Assembly: GCF_020217485.1 (NCBI RefSeq)
Contig: NZ_JAEKMI010000009.1
Span: 1-64,000 of the forward strand
DNA length: 64,000 nt
DNA from: Mycobacterium sp. WUMAC-067
GTDB lineage: Bacteria; Actinomycetota; Actinomycetes; Mycobacteriales; Mycobacteriaceae
Direction of reading: 5' to 3'
Below, piece by piece: positions 37,961 through 49,631 of the stretch. The position numbers were made by a program, and so were the translations under genes. How positions within the stretch are numbered: the first letter of the stretch is position 1; each line of letters starts with the position of its first letter. The notes beneath the pieces were generated by a model, which had not been told where the DNA came from, ran no database searches, and was given only the letters and a program-made list of their open reading frames with translations.

Positions 37961-40036
37961 ATGACCGTCGCCCCGCCGGCCGGCAACGCCCCGACCGCGG
38001 CCTCATCCCAGCGCCGCGCGTTGGTGTGGCCGGTGCTGGCCGGCGTGGCTGTGCTGGCGGGCTGCACGGCCGCCGGCATCGGGACGCTCTCGCTGGCGAG
38101 CGTGTTGACCGCGACGGGTCTGCCCGACCCGGGTCCGGTGACGACCCTGGGGTTGCCGTTCGTTCGGGCGGCGGGGGAGATCGCCGCGGTGCTCGCGGTC
38201 GGGTCGTTTCTGTTCGCCGCCTTCCTGGTGCCGCCGCAACGCAGCGGCGTCCTCGACGCCGACGGCTACCGGGCGCTTCGACTGGGGACGGTGGCGTCGG
38301 GTGTGTGGGCGGTGTGTGCCGCGCTGCTGGTCCCGCTGACCATCTCCGACGTGTCCGGTCACGCGGTCGTCGACATCAGCCCGGCGCGGATCTGGTCGTT
38401 GGCGGGTCTGATCGCCACCGCCTCGGCCTGGCGCTGGACCGCGATCCTGGCCGCCGTGATCACGGTGGCGAGCCTGCCGGTGCTGCGCTGGTCCTGGACG
38501 CCGGTGTTGCTCGCCGCGTCGGTGCTGACGCTGATCCCGCTCGGCCTGACCGGGCATTCGTCGGCCGGCGGTTCGCACGACCTGGCCACCAACGGCCTGC
38601 TGATCCACCTGGTCGGCGCCAGCCTGTGGGCCGGCGGCCTGCTCGCCCTGCTCGCCCACGCCCTGCGCGGCGGCGCTCACACGGGCCTGGCGGCGCGGCG
38701 CTTCTCGTCGATCGCGCTGTGGTGTTGGGTGGCGATGGCGTTGAGCGGATTGGTCAACGCCCTTGTGCGCGTCCAGCCGGGTGACCTGCTCACCACCGGT
38801 TATGGGCGCCTGGTGGTCGCCAAGTTCGTCGCGCTGTGCCTGTTGGGCGGCGTCGGCTGGCGCCAGCGGCGCGTGAGTGTGGCTGGGCTGCAGGCAGATC
38901 CGGGCCCGCCGCGGGCACGCGCCGCGCTGGCGAGGCTGGCGCTGATCGAGGCGGCGCTGTTCGGCCTCACGTTCGGTATTGCCGTCGGGCTGAGCCGCAC
39001 CGCGCCGCCGCCCCCGCCGGCCCGGCTGCCCTCGGTTGCCGAAGCCGAGATCGGCTACGACTTCGACGGGCCCCCGACCGTGGCGCGCATTCTTTTCCAT
39101 TGGCGCTTCGACCTGATCTTCGGTACCGCGGCCATCGTCTTGGCGGCGCTGTATGTGGCGGGGCTGGTGCGGCTGCGCCGGCGCGGCGACAAGTGGCCGC
39201 CGGGCCGGAGCTCTTCCTGGCTGCTCGGCTGCCTGGCGTTGCTGTTCGTGACGTCCTCGGGTGTCGGCCGCTACATGCCGGCGATGTTCAGCATGCACAT
39301 GGTGGTCCACATGTGCCTGTCGATGCTGGTGCCGATCCTGTTGGCGCTGGGCGCTCCGGTCACCCTGGCGTTGCGGGCGCTGCCCGCGGCCGGGCGGGAC
39401 GATCCGCCGGGCATGCGGGAGTGGCTGTTGGCCGCGCTGCACAGCCGCTTCTCGCGGTTCCTCACCCACCCGGTGGTGGCCACCGTGCTGTTCGTCGCCG
39501 GGTTCTACGGGCTGTATCTGTCCAACCTCTTCGACATCACCGCGAGCAGTCACGCCGGGCACTTGGCGATGAACCTGCACTTCCTGTTGAGCGGCTACCT
39601 GTTCTATTGGGTGGTGATCGGCGTGGACCCGACGCCGCGACCGATCCCGCCGCTGGCCAAGGTGGCTGTGGTGTTCGCCTCGTTGCCGCTGCACGCGTTC
39701 TTCGGGGTGGTGCTGATGGGCACCAAGAAGGTGCTCGGCGCCGACTACTACCGCTCGCTGGGTCTGAGCTGGCACACCGATCTGCTGGGTGACCAGCGTC
39801 TGGGCGGCGGTATCGCCTGGTCGGCGGGCGAATTCCCGCTGGTGATCGTGATGCTGGCGCTGCTGGTGCAGTGGGCTCGCAGCGACCGTCGCACCGCCAA
39901 ACGATTGGACCGCGCCGCCGACCGCGACGATGACGCGGAGCTGGCGGCCTACAACGCGATGCTGAGCCGGCTGGCGCAGCGCGAGCGGTCGGGACCGGCG
40001 CGTGACAAGCCGCGCGAGGAGTCCGCAACCGACTAG
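37961..40036 (+). CDS. CopD-CtaG fusion membrane protein
   Basis: A 691-residue polytopic protein. Residues 1-360 hold about nine helices of the CopD copper-uptake family (ASVLTLIPLGLTGHSSAGGSHD... with His residues), and 370-650 form a CtaG/caa3-type assembly domain with YMPAMFSMHMVVHMCLSMLVPILLALGAPVTL, HAGHLAMNLHFLLSGYLFYW and the repeated Met/His pattern expected for copper handling. The likely role is copper delivery to cytochrome oxidase. In M. tuberculosis I recall the equivalent fusion (Rv0102) at a different locus. The C-terminal tail is charged. Confidence 0.88.
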   Translation: MTVAPPAGNAPTAASSQRRALVWPVLAGVAVLAGCTAAGIGTLSLASVLTATGLPDPGPVTTLGLPFVRAAGEIAAVLAVGSFLFAAFLVPPQRSGVLDADGYRALRLGTVASGVWAVCAALLVPLTISDVSGHAVVDISPARIWSLAGLIATASAWRWTAILAAVITVASLPVLRWSWTPVLLAASVLTLIPLGLTGHSSAGGSHDLATNGLLIHLVGASLWAGGLLALLAHALRGGAHTGLAARRFSSIALWCWVAMALSGLVNALVRVQPGDLLTTGYGRLVVAKFVALCLLGGVGWRQRRVSVAGLQADPGPPRARAALARLALIEAALFGLTFGIAVGLSRTAPPPPPARLPSVAEAEIGYDFDGPPTVARILFHWRFDLIFGTAAIVLAALYVAGLVRLRRRGDKWPPGRSSSWLLGCLALLFVTSSGVGRYMPAMFSMHMVVHMCLSMLVPILLALGAPVTLALRALPAAGRDDPPGMREWLLAALHSRFSRFLTHPVVATVLFVAGFYGLYLSNLFDITASSHAGHLAMNLHFLLSGYLFYWVVIGVDPTPRPIPPLAKVAVVFASLPLHAFFGVVLMGTKKVLGADYYRSLGLSWHTDLLGDQRLGGGIAWSAGEFPLVIVMLALLVQWARSDRRTAKRLDRAADRDDDAELAAYNAMLSRLAQRERSGPARDKPREESATD

Positions 40037-40219
40037 GTGTGGTACCGCTCAGCGTGGTCCGCATGCCCGCGTTCGCATCAAGCGGGCGGATCGATCCACA
40101 GTCCCCGTTCCTTCCACAGGGCCGGTGGGCCGGCGCCCGTCGCGCCGCCGACCCGTCGGTACCGCCGCGCTTACTGGTGGCCATCGAGTCATAGCAAGCA
40201 ATCGAGAAGGGATCAGCCA

Positions 40220-40702
40220 ATGTTCGAAACACCGCTTACCGTCGTGGGCCACATCGTCAACAACCCGGAGCGTCGCCAGGTCGGCACCCAGGAGGTCATC
40301 AAGTTCCGCGTTGCCAGCAATTCGCGCCGGCGCACTGCCGACGGCGGCTGGGAGGCCGGCAACTCGCTGTTCATCAACGTCAATTGCTGGGGCAAGTTGG
40401 TCACCGGCGTGGGGGCCGCGTTGGGCAAGGGCGCACCGGTGATCGTGGTGGGCCACGTCTACACCAGCGAGTATGAGGACCGCGACGGCAACCGCCGCTC
40501 GTCACTGGAGATGCGGGCGACCACCGTCGGGCCGGACGTGTCCCGCGCGATCGTGCGCATCGAGCGGCCGGGCTACACCGGTCCGACTCCCGCCGACGCC
40601 AACGCAACGCCGGCGGATGCGGCCGACACCGCGGGTGAGGGCGCCGGTGCCGACGGCGGCGACGAGTCCGACGACGCAGCACCGCTGTCGCTGTCGGCTT
40701 AG
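40220..40702 (+). CDS. Second single-stranded DNA-binding protein (SsbB type)
   Basis: A 160-residue OB-fold SSB: MFETPLTVVGHIVNNPERR, FRVASNSRR, SLFINVNCWGKLVTGVGAALGKGAPVIVVGHVYTSEYEDRDGN. The tail is acidic (ADGGDESDDAAPLSLSA) but lacks the canonical DDDIPF end that recruits partner proteins in the essential SSB. This matches the Rv2478c paralogue, thought to serve DNA stress functions. ATG 40220 follows AAGGGA. Confidence 0.9.
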   Translation: MFETPLTVVGHIVNNPERRQVGTQEVIKFRVASNSRRRTADGGWEAGNSLFINVNCWGKLVTGVGAALGKGAPVIVVGHVYTSEYEDRDGNRRSSLEMRATTVGPDVSRAIVRIERPGYTGPTPADANATPADAADTAGEGAGADGGDESDDAAPLSLSA

Positions 40703-40779
40703 CTGCGGGCCCGGGCCCGCCGGGCGATGCCTAGGATGGTCCGCGAGATCACTCGCAACCAGAAAGGCACAACCGCGGC

Positions 40780-42456
<1,677 letters not shown>

Positions 42457-42534
42457 TGTCGGCTCTGCCCCCCGCCGCGCGGGACCGGGGCGTTTGAGCG
42501 CATTGACAACCGTCGCCAGTTGGGAGCAGTCGGC

Positions 42535-45500
42535 ATGACGATCGATCCCGGAGCCAAACAGGATCTCGAGCCATGGACGACCTTCACCCAGCAGCAGGAC
42601 ATTCCCAAGTGGATCTCGAAAGCCTATGTGGAGAGCTATCGCGGTCCGCATAACGACCAGTCCGGGGGCGCCGAGACCAGGCCCATCGACCTGACCGTCC
42701 CGGCGGCGATCGTCACCCCGGCCATGCTGAGCGCGCACTACCGGCTCGGCCAGCACCGTCCCGACGGCGAGAGCCGCGTCGCCGTCTACCCCGCGGAGGA
42801 CCCCGCCGGGTTCGGGCCGGCGCTGCAGGTCGTCACCGACCACGGCGGCATGCTGATGGATTCGGTCACCGTGCTGCTGCACCGGCTCGGCGTTCCGTAC
42901 ACGGCGATCATGACGCCGGTGTTCGACGTGCGCCGCAACCCCGCCGGCGACCTGCTCAGCGTCGAAGCGAAGCCCGAGGGCGCATCGCAATACGCCGGCG
43001 AGGCGTGGATACACGTGCAGCTCCTGCCGTCCGTCGACAGCAAGGGACTGACCGAGGTCGAACGGCTGCTGCCCCGCGTTCTGGCCGACGTGCAACAGGT
43101 CGCCAGCGACGCGTCGGCGTTGATCGCCGCCCTGACCGATCTGGCCGCACAGGTCGAAGCCAACCCCGACGATCGCTTCTCGGCGCCGGACCGCGACGAC
43201 GTCGCGGCGCTGCTGCGCTGGCTGGGCAACGGCAATTTCCTGCTGCTGGGCTATCAACGCTGCCACGTGCACGACGGGCGGGTCTCCGGCGACGGGACCC
43301 CCGGCCTCGGCGTGCTGCGCACCCGCACCGGCTCCCGCCCCCGGCTGACCGACGACGACCGGCTGCTGGTCCTGGCGCAATCCGTGGTGGGCAGCTACCT
43401 GCGGTACGGCGCCTACCCGTATGCCATCGCGGTCCGCGAATACGCCGACGGCGGCGTGCTCGAGCACCGCTTCGTCGGGCTGTTCACGGTCGCCGCCATG
43501 AACGCCGACGTCCTGGAGATCCCCACGATCTCGCGGCGGGTCCGCGACGCGCTGGCGATGGCCGACAGCGACCCGATCCACCCCGGCCAGCTGCTGCTCG
43601 ACGTGATCCAAACCGTTCCCCGCTCGGAACTGTTCACGCTGAGCGCCGAACGGTTGTTGGCGATGGCCAAAGCGGTGGTGGATCTCGGCCCGCAGCGCAA
43701 CGCGTTGTTGTTCCTGCGCGCCGACAGCCTGCAGTACTTCGTTTCCTGCCTGGTGTATCTGCCCCGCGACCGCTACACCACGGCGGTGCGGCTGCAGATC
43801 GAAGACATCCTGGTCCACGAATTCGGCGGCACGCGACTGGAATTCACCGCGAGGGTCAGCGAATCACCGTGGGCGCTCATGCATTTCATGGTCCGCCTGC
43901 CCTCCGATGACCCCGGCGCCATCCACGTCGACGTCTCCGAGGACAACCGGATCCGCATCCAGGGGTTGCTGAGCGAGGCGGCGCGCACCTGGACCGACCG
44001 GATGATCGCCGCCGCCGCCGAAGGCTCCGTCGGGCACGCCGACGCGGAGTACTACGCCGACGCGTTTCCCGAGGTCTACAAGCAGGCCGTCACGCCGGCC
44101 GATGCCATCGAACAGATCGGGATCATCAAAGAGCTGCACGACGATTCGGTCAAGCTGGTGTTCCTGGAAGGCGAGGACGGATCCGCCCAGCTGACCTGGT
44201 TCCTGGGCGGGCGCACCGCCTCGCTGAGCCAGCTGCTGCCGATGCTGCAGAGCATGGGCGTGGTGGTGCTCGAGGAGCGGCCGTTCACCGTCACCCGGTC
44301 GGACGGGCTGCCGGTGTGGATCTATCAGTTCAAGATCTCCCCGCACCCGACCATCAGGTTGGCGTCGACGCAAGCCGAGCGCGACGCGATGGCCGAGCGA
44401 TTCGCCGACGCCGTCACCGCGATCTGGCAGGGACGCCTCGAGATCGACCGCTTCAACGAACTGGTGATGCGCGCGGGGCTGCGATGGCAACAGGTCGTGC
44501 TCTTGCGCGCCTACGCAAAGTACTTGCGGCAGGCCAACTTCCCCTACAGCCAGTCCTACATCGAATCGGTGCTCAACGAACACCCCTCGACCGCGCGGTC
44601 GCTGGTCGCGCTCTTCGAGGCGTTGTTCGACCCCGACCCGTCGAGTGCCGCTACGGGTCGTGACGCGCAGGCGGCCGCCGCCGCGGTCGCGGCCGACATC
44701 GACGCGCTGGTGGGTCTGGACACCGACCGCATTCTGCGCGCCTTCGCGTCGCTGGTGCAGGCCACGCTGCGGACCAATTACTTTGTGACACGCGAGGGTT
44801 CGGCCCGGGTCCGCGACGTGCTGGCCATCAAGCTGGACGCCCAACTGGTCGACGAGCTGCCGCTGCCGCGGCCCAGGTACGAGATCTTCGTCTATTCACC
44901 GCGGGTCGAAGGCGTGCACCTGAGGTTCGGCCCGGTGGCCCGCGGCGGCCTGCGCTGGTCGGACCGTCGAGACGACTTCCGCACCGAAATCCTGGGTCTG
45001 GTCAAGGCGCAAGCGGTCAAGAACGCCGTCATCGTGCCGGTCGGGGCCAAGGGCGGGTTCGTCCTCAAGCGGCCGCCCCTGCCCACCGGGGACGCCGCCG
45101 CCGACCGGGACGCCACCCGCGCCGAGGGCGTCGCCTGCTATCAGCTGTTCATCTCCGGCCTGCTCGACGTCACCGACAACGTCGACCACGCGACCGGAAA
45201 GGTCAACCCGCCAACGGACGTCATCCGCCGCGACGGCGACGACGCCTACCTGGTGGTGGCCGCGGACAAGGGCACCGCCACGTTCTCCGACATCGCCAAC
45301 GACGTCGCCAAGTCCTACGGCTTCTGGCTGGGCGACGCGTTCGCGTCCGGCGGGTCGGTCGGCTACGACCACAAGGCCATGGGCATCACCGCCAAGGGTG
45401 CGTGGGAGGCGGTCAAACGGCACTTCCGGGAGATGGACGTCGACACCCAGACCGAGGACTTCACCGTGGTCGGCATCGGCGACATGAGCGGCGACGTCTT

Positions 45501-47379
45501 CGGCAACGGCATGCTGCTGAGCAAGCACATCCGGCTGCTCGCCGCCTTCGACCACCGGCACATCTTCCTCGACCCGGACCCCGACACCGCGGCCTCGTGG
45601 GACGAACGCCAACGGATGTTCGACCTGCCGCGGTCCAGCTGGGACGACTACGACAAGGCGCTGATCAGCGAGGGCGGCGGGGTGTACAGCCGGGAGCACA
45701 AGTCCATTCCGGTCAGCCCCCAGGTCCGCGACGCGTTGGGCATCGGCGGTGAGGTCACCGAAATGACCCCGCCCAACCTGATCAAGGCGATCCTGCAGGC
45801 GCCGGTGGATCTGCTGTTCAACGGCGGGATCGGCACCTACATCAAGGCCGAGTCCGAATCGGATTCCGACGTCGGTGACCGCGCCAACGATCCGGTGCGC
45901 GTCAACGGTTCTGCGGTGCGCGCCAAGGTGATCGGCGAGGGTGGCAACCTCGGGGTGACGGCGTTGGGCCGCGTCGAATTCGATCTTGCCGGCGGCCGGA
46001 TCAACACCGACGCGATGGACAACTCGGCCGGCGTGGACTGCTCCGACCACGAGGTCAACATCAAGATCTTGATCGACTCCCTGGTCACCGCCGGCAAGGT
46101 CAAGCCGGAGGAACGCAAACCGCTGCTGGAGTCGATGACCGATGAGGTCGCCCAACTGGTGCTCACCGACAACGAGGACCAGAACGACCTGATCGGCACC
46201 AGCCGCGCGAACGCGGCCAGCCTGCTTCCGGTGCACGCCAGGCTGATCCAGTACCTGGTGGACGAGCGCGGCATCAACCGGGAGCTGGAAGCGCTGCCCT
46301 CGGAAAAGGAGATCCAGCGCCGGTCCGACGCCGGCATCGGGCTCACCTCACCGGAGATGTGCACCCTGATGGCGCACGTGAAGCTGGGGCTCAAAGAGGA
46401 GATGCTCGAAACCGAACTGACCGAACAGGACGTGTTCGCCTCCCGGTTACCCCTGTACTTTCCGAAACCGTTGCGGGAACGGTTCACTCCGGAGATCCGC
46501 ACGCATCAGCTGCGCCGCGAGATCGTCACCACCATGCTGATCAACGACCTGGTGGACGCCGCCGGCATCAGCTACGCCTTCCGGATCGTCGAGGACGTCG
46601 GCGTCGGATCGGTCGACGCGGTGCGCACCTACGTCGCCACCGACGCCATCTTCGGCGTGGGGGAGATCTGGCGGCGCATCCGCGCGGCGAATCTGCCGGT
46701 CGCCCTGTCGGATCGGCTCACACTGGACACCCGGCGGCTGATCGACCGCGCCGGACGCTGGCTGCTCAACTACCGTCCGCAGCCCTTGGCGGTCGGCGCC
46801 GAGATCAACCGGTTCGCCGCCAAGGTGAAGGCGCTGACGCCGCGCATGTCGGAATGGCTGCGCGGTGACGACAAGGCCATCGTGGAGAAGGAAGCCGCGG
46901 AGTTCGCCTCCCAGGGCGCACCCGAAGACCTGGCCTACACGGTGGCCGCCGGCCTCTACCACTTCAGCCTGCTCGACATCATCGATATCGGCGACATCAA
47001 CGACATCGACGCCGCCGAGGTCGCGGACACCTATTTCGCCCTGATGGACCGGCTCGGCACCGACGGCCTGCTGACCGCGGTGTCCGAGCTGCCACGAAGG
47101 GACCGCTGGCATTCGTTGGCGCGCTTGGCAATCCGTGACGACATCTACGCCTCGCTGCGCTCGCTGTGCTTCGATGTGCTCGCCGTGGGGGAGCCCGACG
47201 AAAGCGGTGAAGAGAAGATCGCCGAGTGGGAACACCTGTCCGCCTCCAGGGTCGAGCGGGCCCGCCGGACACTGATCGAGATCCAGGAAAGCGGGGACAA
47301 GGATCTCGCGACGCTGTCCGTCGCCGCGCGACAAATCCGTCGCATGACCCGCACGAGCGGAAGAGGTTCATCGAGTTGA
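42535..47379 (+). CDS. gdh: NAD-dependent glutamate dehydrogenase, 180-kDa class
   Basis: A 1,614-residue giant NAD-GDH that deaminates glutamate to 2-oxoglutarate. It has the long N-terminal ACT-like regulatory region (to about 700), and the catalytic region with [43 protein letters not shown], then [17 protein letters not shown] and [15 protein letters not shown] 42535 follows GGGAG; an in-frame TTG at 42520 is less likely. The enzyme is regulated by GarA-type FHA proteins in mycobacteria (known for the family). It overlaps the thioesterase start by four bases. Confidence 0.96.
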   Translation: MTIDPGAKQDLEPWTTFTQQQDIPKWISKAYVESYRGPHNDQSGGAETRPIDLTVPAAIVTPAMLSAHYRLGQHRPDGESRVAVYPAEDPAGFGPALQVVTDHGGMLMDSVTVLLHRLGVPYTAIMTPVFDVRRNPAGDLLSVEAKPEGASQYAGEAWIHVQLLPSVDSKGLTEVERLLPRVLADVQQVASDASALIAALTDLAAQVEANPDDRFSAPDRDDVAALLRWLGNGNFLLLGYQRCHVHDGRVSGDGTPGLGVLRTRTGSRPRLTDDDRLLVLAQSVVGSYLRYGAYPYAIAVREYADGGVLEHRFVGLFTVAAMNADVLEIPTISRRVRDALAMADSDPIHPGQLLLDVIQTVPRSELFTLSAERLLAMAKAVVDLGPQRNALLFLRADSLQYFVSCLVYLPRDRYTTAVRLQIEDILVHEFGGTRLEFTARVSESPWALMHFMVRLPSDDPGAIHVDVSEDNRIRIQGLLSEAARTWTDRMIAAAAEGSVGHADAEYYADAFPEVYKQAVTPADAIEQIGIIKELHDDSVKLVFLEGEDGSAQLTWFLGGRTASLSQLLPMLQSMGVVVLEERPFTVTRSDGLPVWIYQFKISPHPTIRLASTQAERDAMAERFADAVTAIWQGRLEIDRFNELVMRAGLRWQQVVLLRAYAKYLRQANFPYSQSYIESVLNEHPSTARSLVALFEALFDPDPSSAATGRDAQAAAAAVAADIDALVGLDTDRILRAFASLVQATLRTNYFVTREGSARVRDVLAIKLDAQLVDELPLPRPRYEIFVYSPRVEGVHLRFGPVARGGLRWSDRRDDFRTEILGLVKAQAVKNAVIVPVGAKGGFVLKRPPLPTGDAAADRDATRAEGVACYQLFISGLLDVTDNVDHATGKVNPPTDVIRRDGDDAYLVVAADKGTATFSDIANDVAKSYGFWLGDAFASGGSVGYDHKAMGITAKGAWEAVKRHFREMDVDTQTEDFTVVGIGDMSGDVFGNGMLLSKHIRLLAAFDHRHIFLDPDPDTAASWDERQRMFDLPRSSWDDYDKALISEGGGVYSREHKSIPVSPQVRDALGIGGEVTEMTPPNLIKAILQAPVDLLFNGGIGTYIKAESESDSDVGDRANDPVRVNGSAVRAKVIGEGGNLGVTALGRVEFDLAGGRINTDAMDNSAGVDCSDHEVNIKILIDSLVTAGKVKPEERKPLLESMTDEVAQLVLTDNEDQNDLIGTSRANAASLLPVHARLIQYLVDERGINRELEALPSEKEIQRRSDAGIGLTSPEMCTLMAHVKLGLKEEMLETELTEQDVFASRLPLYFPKPLRERFTPEIRTHQLRREIVTTMLINDLVDAAGISYAFRIVEDVGVGSVDAVRTYVATDAIFGVGEIWRRIRAANLPVALSDRLTLDTRRLIDRAGRWLLNYRPQPLAVGAEINRFAAKVKALTPRMSEWLRGDDKAIVEKEAAEFASQGAPEDLAYTVAAGLYHFSLLDIIDIGDINDIDAAEVADTYFALMDRLGTDGLLTAVSELPRRDRWHSLARLAIRDDIYASLRSLCFDVLAVGEPDESGEEKIAEWEHLSASRVERARRTLIEIQESGDKDLATLSVAARQIRRMTRTSGRGSSS

Positions 47380-47789
47380 GCATCGGCTTCGTCGCGCCCG
47401 TGCTGGTGCGCTGGTCGGACATCGACATGTACCAGCACATCAACCACGCCACCATGGTCACGATCCTCGAAGAGGCGCGGGTCCAGTTCCTGCGCGAGGC
47501 ATTCGAGGTGGACATCTTGACGATCGGGTTGCTCATCGCCGAGGTCAAGGTGACCTACAAGGGTCAGCTTCGGCTGGTCGATTCTCCGCTGCAGGTGACG
47601 ATGTGGACCAAGCGGTTGCGGGCGGTCGACTTCACGCTGGGCTACGAAGTGCGTTCGGTCAGCGCGGATCCGGACTCGAAGCCCGCCGTCATCGCCGAGT
47701 CGCAACTGGCCGCCGTCCACATCGAGGAGGAGCGGCTGGTGCGGCTTTCGCCGCAGCATCGGGAGTACCTGCAGCGGTGGATCAGGTAG
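47376..47789 (+). CDS. Hot-dog acyl-CoA thioesterase (4HBT type)
   Basis: A 137-residue hot-dog protein. [31 protein letters not shown] contains the Asp and the HINHA loop of 4-hydroxybenzoyl-CoA-type thioesterases. TTG 47376 starts inside the gdh stop (TTGA overlap) with AAGAGG nine bases upstream, and matches the N-terminus I recall for Rv2475c. Translational coupling to gdh is likely. Substrate is not known. Confidence 0.88.
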   Translation: MSIGFVAPVLVRWSDIDMYQHINHATMVTILEEARVQFLREAFEVDILTIGLLIAEVKVTYKGQLRLVDSPLQVTMWTKRLRAVDFTLGYEVRSVSADPDSKPAVIAESQLAAVHIEEERLVRLSPQHREYLQRWIR

Positions 47790-48448
47790 CCGACCGCGGC
47801 CTGTGGCTGGGCGCGCAATCCAGGGCCGAGCACCGCAGGGATCTGGCCGCGTTCCTCGACCGCGCGCTGCGACTCGATGAGGCGGCGATCATCCGCTTGC
47901 GGACCCGATCCGAGGGGCTTCTGACCGCCTGGGTCGCAACGGGTTTCGACGTGCTGGCCAGCAGGGTGGTGGCAGGCGAGGTCCGGCCCGGGGATCTGTC
48001 CGTGGGCGCGGACGCGCTGGCGCGCGGCCTGTCCTCGATGGACGACTCCGGCTACGTCGATCCCGGCTTCGCGATGGACTCGGCGTGGCGGGGCGCGTTG
48101 CCGCCGGAATCCGGCTTCACTCACATCGAGGACATCCCGGCCAGGGTGGTGCTCGGCCTGGCGCAAAGCGGCGCGCGACTTGCCAAGGAGCACAGCAGCT
48201 CTCACGGCCCGCCGGTTTCCCTGCTCGACCAGGAGGTCATTCAGGTGAGCGCCGCCGACGTCCACGTGGGGTTGCCGATGCGCTGCGTGTTCGCACTGAC
48301 CGCGATGGGCTTCCTGCCGCAGTCACCCGATGCGGTCGACGCCGACGAGCTGATCCGGGTCCGCATCACTCCGACGTGGCTGCGTGTGGACGCGAGGTTC
48401 GGTTCGGTGTATCGCCGCCGCGGCGATCCGGCGCTGCTACTGGGCTGA
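47777..48448 (+). CDS. Conserved hypothetical protein (Rv2474c-like)
   Basis: A 223-residue protein, GTG start 47777, overlapping the thioesterase gene by 13 bp. It is mainly helical in the first half (RRDLAAFLDRALRLDEAAIIRLRTRSEGLLTAWVATGFDVLASR), followed by a strand-rich second half with VSLLDQEVIQVSAADVHVGLPMRCVFALTAMGFL. It has no membrane segment or signal peptide. I recognise no catalytic motif. Co-translation with gdh and the thioesterase suggests a shared operon. Confidence 0.82.
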   Translation: MDQVADRGLWLGAQSRAEHRRDLAAFLDRALRLDEAAIIRLRTRSEGLLTAWVATGFDVLASRVVAGEVRPGDLSVGADALARGLSSMDDSGYVDPGFAMDSAWRGALPPESGFTHIEDIPARVVLGLAQSGARLAKEHSSSHGPPVSLLDQEVIQVSAADVHVGLPMRCVFALTAMGFLPQSPDAVDADELIRVRITPTWLRVDARFGSVYRRRGDPALLLG

Positions 48449-48498
48449 GTTCAATGCCCGCCGGGGAGACGAACGAAATCAGGCTGAGTTTAAAGCGG

Positions 48499-48516
48499 CC
48501 GCCGGCGCTCCGGCGG
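48499..48516. terminator. GC hairpin between convergent genes
   Basis: CCGCCGG-CGCT-CCGGCGG is a perfect 7-bp stem with a tetraloop in the 78-bp gap between the Rv2474c-like gene and the convergent flavoprotein gene. It is a plausible bidirectional terminator without a U-tract. Confidence 0.4.
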
Positions 48517-48526
48517 TCGCCGAAGA

Positions 48527-49564
48527 TCAGGGCCCGTAGCGCAGCCACAGCGGCAGAACGGCGTCCAGATAGTCCATGAATTTCTTCAGCCCCACCCGGA
48601 ATTGCCCGTACCCGTAGGGATCCTGCGCGTACTGAGGAAACGCGATGCCCACCCCGAACAGGCCGGGAGCGAGGATTCCGTTGGTGCGGTTGTAGTCGAG
48701 CGGGCCCCACTGCGGTGTCTCGGGCAATCGTCGGCGTTCGAAGCCCACGGTATAAACCACCCGGTCGCACCGGGCCAGCTGCCCGGAGAACTCCGGGCTC
48801 GACACCCAGCACCGTTCCAGTCGTTCCGGAAGCACCCCGTCGATGTTTTCCCGCGCCCACACCGCCGCCTGGCCCTTCAGTCCGGTGTCGTCGAACAGGA
48901 TCCAATCATCAAAGTACACAGCGTATTTCAGCGGGCTGCGGTAGAAGTTGATCACCCGCTTGACGGGGTGGCGCAGCAGATTCGGCAGCACGATCATGGA
49001 CGAGTGCGATGAGCCGAACACGCCGACCGTCGCGCCCTGCAGCGGCTCCCGCGCGAGCTTCTCGGGATCGAGGGCGACCTCCACCGGAATTTCGTCGAGC
49101 TCGGGGTGGTAAAGCTTCTTGGCGGTCGCCCCGACGGCCAGGATCACGTTTGTGGAGACGATGTCGTCGTGTTCGGTCTCGATCCGCCACCGCCGGTTTT
49201 CCAGGTACAGCGCTGTCGCGGACGTCGTGAACGTGGCGACCTGCTCACGCAGATGCCCGGTGATCCACACCAGCGGTTCGGCCACCAGCCCCAGGGCGCA
49301 GGTTTCCCGGGGGTCGATTTCCCGCAGCGGCATGGGTGGCGCCTCGTCGAATCGAAATGACTTGGAGCCGTTGAAGTATTCGAGGAAGAGGCCCACGTGG
49401 GTATTGCTCGACACCGACCGCCACTTTTGGCCGATGTCGCCGCCGGCGAAGGCGGGATCGACCCAGGCGATCCTTTCGGCCGCGATCCCGTGATCGAGCA
49501 GCCGCCCCACCGCGGCGACGCCCGCCGGCCCGGCACCGATCACTGCCCACGCGTAGGAAGTCAT
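48527..49564 (-). CDS. FAD-dependent pyridine-nucleotide oxidoreductase-like protein
   Basis: A 345-residue flavoprotein. The N-terminal FAD Rossmann motif is AVIGAGPAGVAAVGRLL, followed by GGDIGQKWRSVSSNTHVGLFLEYF and the ATG-like strand STNVILAVGATAKKLYHP. The second nucleotide site reads VGVFGSSHSSMIVLPNLL, where GxxHSS replaces GxGxxG/A. A further conserved strand is RCDRVVYTVGFERR. It resembles flavin monooxygenase/ornithine-hydroxylase-like proteins. I do not recall it at this place in M. tuberculosis, so it may be an insertion between Rv2474c and aglA. ATG 49564 is used; no strong RBS. Confidence 0.8.
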   Translation of the reverse strand: MTSYAWAVIGAGPAGVAAVGRLLDHGIAAERIAWVDPAFAGGDIGQKWRSVSSNTHVGLFLEYFNGSKSFRFDEAPPMPLREIDPRETCALGLVAEPLVWITGHLREQVATFTTSATALYLENRRWRIETEHDDIVSTNVILAVGATAKKLYHPELDEIPVEVALDPEKLAREPLQGATVGVFGSSHSSMIVLPNLLRHPVKRVINFYRSPLKYAVYFDDWILFDDTGLKGQAAVWARENIDGVLPERLERCWVSSPEFSGQLARCDRVVYTVGFERRRLPETPQWGPLDYNRTNGILAPGLFGVGIAFPQYAQDPYGYGQFRVGLKKFMDYLDAVLPLWLRYGP

Positions 49565-49631
49565 GCACCACATATAGAGCAGTGCGCGGCGAAACGCCCA
49601 CCGGGTCCCGGGCAGGTAAGCCCCGAGCCGA

